From assembly GCA_947038135.1 (NCBI GenBank), contig CAMQVM010000026.1:1-12056 (forward strand): DNA of 12,056 bases, in the 5' to 3' direction. Shown one piece after another: positions 7,106-12,056 of this stretch. Made by a program: the position numbers and the translations under genes. The DNA is from an uncultured Rikenellaceae bacterium (GTDB lineage Bacteria; Bacteroidota; Bacteroidia; Bacteroidales; Rikenellaceae). The first letter of the stretch is position 1. Every line of letters starts with the position of its first letter. The notes below the pieces were generated by a model that was not told where the DNA came from, ran no database searches, and saw only the letters and a program-made list of their open reading frames with translations.

Positions 7106-8488
7106 TTATAAATTTTTAATATATGTATCAATAGCAGCAGCAGCACTACGCCCTGCCCCCATTGCTAAAATTACAGTAGCAGCACCAGTTACAGCATCAC
7201 CACCAGCAAACACGCCACTACGTGATGTAGCACCACTATCATCAGCTACTATACAACCCCATTTGTTAGACTCAAGGTTATCGGTAGTAGATACAATCAA
7301 AGGGTTTGGTGAAGTGCCTAACGCCATAATTACAAGCGAACACTCTATATCAAACTCGGATCCCTTGACAACCTGTGGCGACCTTCTACCTGAGGCATCA
7401 GGCTCACCTAGCTCCATCTTAACACAACGTATAGCCTCTACCCAGCCCTCGCTGCTTCCTAGTATCTCTACTGGATTGGTAAGCATATCAAACTGTATAC
7501 CCTCTTGCTTAGCGTGGTGAATCTCCTCTTTACGAGCAGGAAGCTCTGCCTCACCTCTACGATATACTATATGCGATTCAGCACCTAAACGCTGCGCTGT
7601 ACGCACTGCATCCATTGCTACATTACCACCACCTACAACAACTACCTTACTACCAGTATATATTGGTGTATCATAGCTATCATCATAGGCGTGCATTAGG
7701 TTCGCACGAGTAAGAAACTCATTTGCCGATACCACACCATTAAGATTTTCACCTCCGATATTCATAAACTTAGGAAGACCTGCCCCTGAGCCAATAAACA
7801 CCGCCTTGTAACCCTCTTTATCCATAAGGTCTTGTATAGTGACTGTGCGCCCTACAACCACATCGCACTCTATTTTAACACCTAGCTTTGTTAAGTTGGC
7901 TATCTCGGCAGCCACAACCTCATCTTTAGGAAGCCTAAACTCAGGGATACCATATTGTAAAACTCCCCCTGGCTTATGAAGCGCCTCGAATATAGTTACC
8001 TCATACCCTAGCTTTGCAAGGTCGGTGGCACAAGCAAGACCAGCAGGACCACTACCTACCACTGCCACCTTATTGCCATTTGAAGGCATGGCAGATACTG
8101 TATTTACATTGTTTTTACGTGCCCAATCACCTACAAAACGCTCAAGTATACCTACTGCTACACTCTCGCCCTTGATACCTAAGATACAAGCACCCTCGCA
8201 CTGCTCTTCTTGTGGACATACACGACCACATACAGATGGCAATGATGAATCTTCGGCTATAACTTTTGCTGCTGCTGCTATATCGCCTGCTTTCACTAAA
8301 GAGATAAACTCAGGTATTTTAACAGATACAGGGCACTGCACCACACAACGTGGATTTTTACAATTTATACAACGGCTAGCCTCTAACATAGCCTGCTCTA
8401 TGGTGTACCCTAAAGACACCTCTTCGAAATTTGTTGCTCTTACCTTTGGATCTTGCTCTGCTTGCGCTACTCTTGGTTGCTTTGCCAT
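7106..8488 (-). CDS. nfnB: NfnB: large subunit of NADH-dependent ferredoxin:NADP+ oxidoreductase (GltD/GltA-like)
   Basis: A 460-residue flavoprotein of the glutamate-synthase small-subunit fold. The N-terminal ferredoxin-like domain has two cysteine groups, Cys40/43/48/52 and Cys87/91/97/101, expected to hold two [4Fe-4S] clusters. An FAD-binding GSGPAG follows at 145-150, then the NADP(H) site GGGNVAMDAV (286-295) with VYRR (308-311), where arginines can hold the 2'-phosphate, and a final FAD contact FAGGD (427-431). Such proteins are often named glutamate synthase small subunit or GltA, but no large glutamate synthase gene is present, and nfnA lies directly upstream. The pair is the NfnAB/SudAB arrangement: in studied anaerobes, flavin-based electron bifurcation couples NADPH oxidation to reduction of NAD+ and ferredoxin, reversibly. 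It probably acts in the cytoplasm as a heterodimer with NfnA. Confidence 0.85.
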   Translation of the reverse strand: MAKQPRVAQAEQDPKVRATNFEEVSLGYTIEQAMLEASRCINCKNPRCVVQCPVSVKIPEFISLVKAGDIAAAAKVIAEDSSLPSVCGRVCPQEEQCEGACILGIKGESVAVGILERFVGDWARKNNVNTVSAMPSNGNKVAVVGSGPAGLACATDLAKLGYEVTIFEALHKPGGVLQYGIPEFRLPKDEVVAAEIANLTKLGVKIECDVVVGRTVTIQDLMDKEGYKAVFIGSGAGLPKFMNIGGENLNGVVSANEFLTRANLMHAYDDSYDTPIYTGSKVVVVGGGNVAMDAVRTAQRLGAESHIVYRRGEAELPARKEEIHHAKQEGIQFDMLTNPVEILGSSEGWVEAIRCVKMELGEPDASGRRSPQVVKGSEFDIECSLVIMALGTSPNPLIVSTTDNLESNKWGCIVADDSGATSRSGVFAGGDAVTGAATVILAMGAGRSAAAAIDTYIKNL

Positions 8489-8583
8489 TTTTTGTTATTA
8501 TTGAAATAAACCTTAACTTCACACCTCAATTATATAGATGTGTATTATATCACTTAAATTATCGGCATATTGCCATAATGAGC
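8489..8583 (-). other. nfnA-nfnB spacer with possible hairpins
   Basis: This 95-base spacer is much longer than the other gaps in the operon. Just after the nfnA stop, bases 8558-8579 can fold as a 9-bp stem (ATTAT plus GGCA pairing with TGCC plus ATAAT, one bulged base, 3-base loop). A second, imperfect 7-bp stem (ACACATC/GAGGTGT) lies nearer to nfnB. Neither is followed by a proper T-run, so an mRNA processing or stability element is more likely than a terminator. The nfnB start is preceded by an A-rich leader (AATAACAAAAA). Confidence 0.4.
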
Positions 8584-9465
8584 CTAGTGAAGCCCTATAT
8601 TGCATTTATGTCCCTCTCTTCGCTCTTGCTCGGCCTTTGCCTTGCGCTGCTCAATAGTACGAAACTGACCTTGGCGACGCATAGCCTCATCAAAATCTAC
8701 CTCGTGAGCATCAAACTCAGGTCCATCAACACACGTAAAGTATGTTTTACCACCAACAGATACCCTACAAGCACCACACATACCCGTGCCATCAACCATC
8801 AAAGAGTTAAGACTTACAATAGTACGAATATTATACTCTTTGGTTGTAATGGCTACGAACTTCATCATGATCATTGGTCCAATAGCCACAACTACATCAT
8901 ACATCTTGCCTTCGTTATCTATCAGCTCTTTAAGCTTTTGAGTCACAAGACCTTTAAATCCTGCTGAACCATCATCGGTAGCGATATATAGATTTTTTGC
9001 TACTGCTGCCATCTCCTCTTCAAAGATAACAAGACTTTTGGTTTTAGCTCCAATTATTACATCACAATCAACACCCTGCTCTTTCATCCACTTAACCTGC
9101 GGATAGACTGGTGCAGTACCCAAGCCGCCAGCAATAAACAATACACGCTTGCTTTTAAGCTCTTCAATATTTTCATAAATAAACTCTGACGGTTTACCTA
9201 GTGGACCAACAAAGTTTTGAATATACTCACCCTCTTCGATATCGCATATCTTTTGCGAAGAGCTGCCTACAACCTGCGTAACGATTGTAACACTACCCTC
9301 TTCTCTGTTATAGTCGCAGATGGTAAGAGGTATCCTCTCTCCCTTTTCATCTACTTTAACAATTACAAACTGCCCTGGTTGAGCAGAAGCTGCTACACGT
9401 GGCGCCTCAATATCCATCAAAAGGATATTTGCTGCTAATTCTCTTTTCCTTAATACTTTGTACAT
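8584..9465 (-). CDS. nfnA: NfnA: small FAD/[2Fe-2S] subunit of ferredoxin:NADP+ oxidoreductase (SudB-like)
   Basis: A 293-residue protein of the ferredoxin-NADP+ reductase fold, related to dihydroorotate dehydrogenase electron-transfer subunit PyrK. The FAD domain has RIPLTI (44-49), and the NAD(H) domain has VLFIAGGLGTAPVYP (108-122). The C-terminal [2Fe-2S] motif reads DGTGMCGAC...FTCVDGP, with Asp225, Cys230, Cys233 and Cys245. Asp stands where PyrK has its first cluster cysteine; an Asp ligand is, as I recall, described for NfnA of Thermotoga maritima, so this supports NfnA/SudB over PyrK. Role: it accepts electrons from NfnB and reduces NAD+ (or the reverse). It starts one base after the DUF1573 stop, implying coupled translation, and nfnB follows. 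A sulfide dehydrogenase name is possible from older work on the same family. Confidence 0.87.
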   Translation of the reverse strand: MYKVLRKRELAANILLMDIEAPRVAASAQPGQFVIVKVDEKGERIPLTICDYNREEGSVTIVTQVVGSSSQKICDIEEGEYIQNFVGPLGKPSEFIYENIEELKSKRVLFIAGGLGTAPVYPQVKWMKEQGVDCDVIIGAKTKSLVIFEEEMAAVAKNLYIATDDGSAGFKGLVTQKLKELIDNEGKMYDVVVAIGPMIMMKFVAITTKEYNIRTIVSLNSLMVDGTGMCGACRVSVGGKTYFTCVDGPEFDAHEVDFDEAMRRQGQFRTIEQRKAKAEQERREGHKCNIGLH

Positions 9466-9466
9466 C

Positions 9467-10558
9467 TTATTTTCTCTTTTCTGTTATATTGACTGCAATA
9501 CGTATCTCAGAGATCGGGCTTGCAGGGTCATTTGTTATTAATAAAATTCTACTATTTACTCGTCCTATTTTCGTGCTTGGCGATATAGTAACGCTTATTT
9601 GTTCTTTTGAGTGTGGCTTTATGGTAGATGATGAGATATCATAACTTAACAACCCTTCATCTTCAACAAGCACCTGTATAATCTTTAAATCTCTATCTCC
9701 TTCGTTCTCTACTTCGAATATATGGGTCATGCCAACCTCTAAAGAGAAGCTATGATACACATCAGGCACAAATATTGATGGTACACCCTTTGTAATTTTC
9801 ACTTTAGAGACATCTGGAATAGAGACGGCCGAAACCTCAATATCTCCGCCCTTAACTCTACTGCCATCAACAAATATAGGTATCTTAAATTTATATATTT
9901 CATACCTCTCACTCTGCTTAAAGTCAAAAGTTACAATTATCTGCCCCCTGCTTTTAGCTGCCAACTTTGGAGTAGTGAGATAATAAGAGTATTCAAGACC
10001 CACAGTACTACGTGGAATATCTATTCTCACCTCGTTATCGCTGTTATTATATATATCAAGACTCAAAGAGTGAGAGTACCCAATAGGTATATATCCAAAC
10101 TCAACAGCTGAAGATGCAGCAAGAACCCCTCCCCCAACATTAAATGGGTAGGTATCTTCTGTACTCTTTGGACGCCCAAGAACCTCACCTTTAATACTCA
10201 ACACATTTCTTTTTCTACGCTTATCACTATATACATATATCTTTTTGTCAAAAAACCCTGGTCGAAACTCAGGATCATAAGTAACTGTTATATTTGACGA
10301 TTTACCAGGCATAACAGGATCTTTAACAAATACTACATTAGTACATCCACATGAAACCGACACGCCGTTTATAACAAGCGGAGCAGTTCCAATATTAGTA
10401 AATGTAAAGGTTGTACTCTTTACACCATCTTGCTCATTTATGACACCTAAGTCAACTTGTGTAACTTTAAAGCTCATATTTTTATTCTCATTAGCTTGAC
10501 TAAAGAGATTATTAATAGATATAGCCATAAAAACCACCACTACAAAAATTTTCTGCAT
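9467..10558 (-). CDS. DUF1573 protein with three Ig-like (ASH-type) domains, exported
   Basis: A 363-residue protein with a cleavable-looking signal sequence (MQKIFVVVVFMAISINNLFS, cleavage probably near residue 20-21), so it is likely periplasmic or surface-associated. The first domain (about 29-127) is DUF1573, with TFTFTNIGTAPLVINGVSVS followed by the family-typical CGCT at 70-73. Two more beta-sandwich-like units follow, about 150-245 (FGYIPIGYSHSLSLDIYNNS) and about 264-358 (IFEVENEGDRDLKIIQVLVE). DUF1573 proteins are very common in Bacteroidota, but I know of no proven function; the fold suggests binding or a structural role. It starts 14 bases after the mnmA stop and ends one base before nfnA. 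It has no obvious functional link to either neighbour and may simply share their promoter. Confidence 0.85.
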   Translation of the reverse strand: MQKIFVVVVFMAISINNLFSQANENKNMSFKVTQVDLGVINEQDGVKSTTFTFTNIGTAPLVINGVSVSCGCTNVVFVKDPVMPGKSSNITVTYDPEFRPGFFDKKIYVYSDKRRKRNVLSIKGEVLGRPKSTEDTYPFNVGGGVLAASSAVEFGYIPIGYSHSLSLDIYNNSDNEVRIDIPRSTVGLEYSYYLTTPKLAAKSRGQIIVTFDFKQSERYEIYKFKIPIFVDGSRVKGGDIEVSAVSIPDVSKVKITKGVPSIFVPDVYHSFSLEVGMTHIFEVENEGDRDLKIIQVLVEDEGLLSYDISSSTIKPHSKEQISVTISPSTKIGRVNSRILLITNDPASPISEIRIAVNITEKRK

Positions 10559-10572
10559 AATATATAATTTAA

Positions 10573-11769
10573 TTATTTATCAATCACTCCCGAGCCCACC
10601 AGCTCACCATCAATGGTATACCACGAAGCAAACTGCCCTGCGGTGATACTCTTCTGCTCCTCATCAAAATAGATATATGACACTCCATCTTGACATATCA
10701 ACTCACCACCCTGCAAAGGTTGCCGATAACGAATACGCATCTTATAACGACGCTTTTCACCAACCAACATAGCTAAATCTTCTCGTATCCAATGCACCTC
10801 ATTAGAGTTCATTCTTAAGGCCTTGCGAAACAAACCTCTATGTTTATCGCCCTGCCCTACATATACAATATTTTTATCTACATCAATAGCAATAACAAAC
10901 AAAGGAAGAGGTTTACCCCCTACATTAAGCCCCTTACGCTGCCCTATTGTAAAAAAGTGTGCGCCATTATGCTCACCTACTTTAACACCGTCTGAATGGG
11001 TATATTTGTATGGTTGCGATAACTCTTCAAGGTTTAACTCATTTGATACTTCAGAAGCGGTAATATCCGTATCATATCCGCTCCATGATGATGACACCTC
11101 AATAATATCACCTTTTTTAGCCTTTAGCTGCTGCTGCAAGAATATTGGCAGATCAACTTTACCCACAAAACATATACCCTGCGAATCTTTACGCTCAGCT
11201 GTAGCCAACCCCTGCTCTGCTGCAATTCGTCGTACTTCGCTTTTAAGTATATCACCAATAGGAAACAGAGCACGGCTAAGTTGCTGCTGCGACAACTGAC
11301 ACAAAAAGTAGCTTTGATCTTTCGACGGATCTGCTCCAGCGATAAGTTTATATACAGGTTTGCCATCAACAACAATATCCTCTTTTTGGCAATAATGTCC
11401 CGTAGCAACATAATCTGCTCCGAGCTCAAGTGCTGCATTTAAAAAAGCATCAAACTTTATCTCTCTATTGCACAAAACATCCGGATTTGGAGTCCTTCCT
11501 TTCTCATATTCGGCAAACATATAGTCTACTACACGAGCACGATATTCACTACTTAAATCTATATAATGAAATGGTATATCTAACTTTTTTGCCACCAATT
11601 CGGCAAACATTCTATCGTCCTCCCAAGGGCAATCACCATCAAGAGTGCCCGTTGTATCGTGCCAATTGCGCATAAATAGCCCAATTACTTCATAACCTCT
11701 CTCTTTTAAAATATATGCTGCTACTGACGAGTCAACACCTCCAGAGAGTCCTACAACCACTTTTTTCAT
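10573..11769 (-). CDS. mnmA: tRNA-specific 2-thiouridylase MnmA
   Basis: A 398-residue cytoplasmic enzyme that uses ATP and a persulfide to convert U34 to 2-thiouridine in the anticodons of Lys, Glu and Gln tRNAs. The start at 11769 puts the PP-loop SGGVDSS at residues 9-15. The two catalytic cysteines are Cys100 (NPDVLCNREIKF) and Cys200 (DSQGICFVG). ATGHYC (122-127), DQSYFL (151-156) and FTIGQRKGLNVGG (273-285) are standard MnmA segments. Between KKGDIIEV and GVKVGEHNGAHFFTIG there is an extra segment of about 35 residues (about 226-260) absent from E. coli MnmA; similar inserts occur, as I recall, in Bacteroidota orthologues. It is the first gene of the minus-strand unit, and its promoter should lie in 11770-11900, although no exact consensus is visible on this strand. 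Confidence 0.95.
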   Translation of the reverse strand: MKKVVVGLSGGVDSSVAAYILKERGYEVIGLFMRNWHDTTGTLDGDCPWEDDRMFAELVAKKLDIPFHYIDLSSEYRARVVDYMFAEYEKGRTPNPDVLCNREIKFDAFLNAALELGADYVATGHYCQKEDIVVDGKPVYKLIAGADPSKDQSYFLCQLSQQQLSRALFPIGDILKSEVRRIAAEQGLATAERKDSQGICFVGKVDLPIFLQQQLKAKKGDIIEVSSSWSGYDTDITASEVSNELNLEELSQPYKYTHSDGVKVGEHNGAHFFTIGQRKGLNVGGKPLPLFVIAIDVDKNIVYVGQGDKHRGLFRKALRMNSNEVHWIREDLAMLVGEKRRYKMRIRYRQPLQGGELICQDGVSYIYFDEEQKSITAGQFASWYTIDGELVGSGVIDK

Positions 11770-11900
11770 CCTTTTTAACCTTTAATTGTTGCTTTTTCAC
11801 TCACTATCTATCAATAATAAACAGCAAATTACATATAAAATGCACTACAAATTTAAGAATAAAAATTAAAATACCTATCTTTGTAGCAAAACAAATTATT
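11770..11900. other. Divergent intergenic region between mnmA and engB
   Basis: This 131-base AT-rich gap lies between two genes read outwards. The plus-strand half holds a good promoter for engB (11852-11883). On the minus strand, near-matches such as TATTATTG exist but none fits the consensus with a proper upstream element, so the mnmA promoter is not placed. Confidence 0.5.
11852..11883 (+). promoter_or_regulatory. Bacteroidota-type promoter for engB
   Basis: TATCTTTG at 11876-11883 matches the Bacteroidota -7 consensus TAnnTTTG exactly. TTTA at 11852-11855, 20 bases upstream, fits the -33 element (consensus TTTG) with one mismatch and correct spacing. The engB start codon is 17 bases further on, so the 5' untranslated region would be very short. 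Confidence 0.6.
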
Positions 11901-12008
11901 GTGGAAATAAAAAGAGCCAAATTTATATGCAGTAGCAGCAAGACATCGCAGCTACCAAAAGGAGACAAACTAGAGTTTGCTCTCATCGGTAGATCCAATG
12001 TAGGTAAG
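11901..12008 (+). CDS. engB: Ribosome-biogenesis GTPase EngB/YsxC (YihA), 3' truncated by contig end
   Basis: Only the first 36 codons remain. The start is the GTG at 11901 (VEIKRAKFICSSSKTSQLPK), not any ATG further upstream, because this matches the usual EngB N-terminus and lies just after the promoter. Residues 25-36 (EFALIGRSNVGK) are the start of the G1/P-loop, which normally continues with Ser and then about 160 more residues. EngB is an essential GTPase in 50S ribosomal subunit assembly in bacteria that have been studied. The frame breaks off at the lysine codon because adapter sequence follows. The break is an artefact and the gene is presumably whole in the organism. Confidence 0.88.
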
Positions 12009-12056
12009 AGATCGGAAGAGCGTCGTGTAGGGAAAGAGTGTTAAGATTAGTGTAGA
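12009..12056 (+). other. Illumina TruSeq adapter with i5 index (assembly contamination)
   Basis: Bases 12009-12041 begin AGATCGGAAGAGCGTCGTGT and continue with the rest of the reverse-complemented Illumina universal adapter (read-through form). They are followed by an 8-base index, TAAGATTA (12042-12049), and the next adapter part, GTGTAGA (12050-12056). The reverse complement of the index, TAATCTTA, is the TruSeq HT D506 (i5) index as I remember the list. The first one or two adapter bases could also be genomic, because engB would continue with a serine codon that may begin with AG. Confidence 0.97.

Noticed and set aside
7102..7146. Upstream ATG at 7146 as start of the DUF2400 gene
   Set aside because: It would overlap the nfnB coding end and add a leucine-rich tail not typical of the family; the ATG at 7101 gives MECTKEFLEEL directly after the nfnB stop.
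7106..8488. Glutamate synthase small subunit (GltD) as the function of this gene
   Set aside because: No large glutamate synthase subunit is nearby, while the NfnA-type partner is directly upstream; the fold is shared, so NfnB fits better.
8431..8967. Plus-strand open frame of 178 codons across nfnB, the spacer and nfnA
   Set aside because: It lies antisense to two well-supported genes and its translation shows no recognisable domain; it is a shadow of their codon use.
8584..9465. PyrK (dihydroorotate dehydrogenase electron-transfer subunit)
   Set aside because: The first [2Fe-2S] cysteine of PyrK is replaced by Asp225, the protein is longer at the C-terminus, and no pyrD lies beside it.
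11715..11900. In-frame upstream extension of engB as a coding region
   Set aside because: The translation before the GTG at 11901 has no EngB-like sequence, overlaps the start of mnmA on the other strand and contains the promoter elements.

Overview
The window is an AT-rich stretch of a Bacteroidales-type genome (phylum Bacteroidota). The assignment rests on close family resemblances I recognise (LysM/periplasmic-binding lipoprotein, TIGR02757/DUF2400 protein, multi-domain DUF1573 protein, a MnmA with a long insert), on a promoter of the Bacteroidota TAnnTTTG type before engB, and on A-rich leaders instead of clear Shine-Dalgarno sites. It begins inside a gene and ends inside Illumina adapter sequence, so it is very probably a whole short-read contig, perhaps metagenomic.

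Left part, plus strand (1-5270): the 3' part of a DEDDh 3'-5' exonuclease, a LysM plus periplasmic-binding-like lipoprotein, a MATE efflux transporter and a POT/PTR2-type MFS transporter. A 303-base gap (5271-5573) then separates convergent genes. It holds a perfect 16-bp hairpin terminator for the plus-strand genes and a second, 10-bp hairpin terminator for the minus-strand genes.

Right part, minus strand (11769 down to 5574): six tightly spaced genes read as one probable transcription unit: mnmA (tRNA 2-thiouridylase), a DUF1573 protein, nfnA and nfnB (flavin/iron-sulfur electron-bifurcating NADH:ferredoxin-NADP+ oxidoreductase, often annotated as sulfide dehydrogenase or glutamate synthase small subunit), a TIGR02757/DUF2400 protein and a TrmN6-like tRNA adenine methyltransferase. 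Gaps are 1 to 14 bases, except for 95 bases with possible hairpins between nfnA and nfnB. tRNA-modification genes stand at both ends of the unit, with an anaerobic redox module in the middle.

Far right, plus strand: a promoter and the first 36 codons of engB (ribosome-biogenesis GTPase), divergent from mnmA. The gene stops in the P-loop, where the sequence changes to TruSeq adapter plus an 8-base index; this is an artefact, not biology.

I found no mobile element, CRISPR array, defence system, tRNA or rRNA. The content is mostly core metabolism and housekeeping, and I see no convincing new multi-gene system. The points most worth checking are the adapter end, the nfnAB pair, and a DNA-glycosylase-like motif in the DUF2400 protein.
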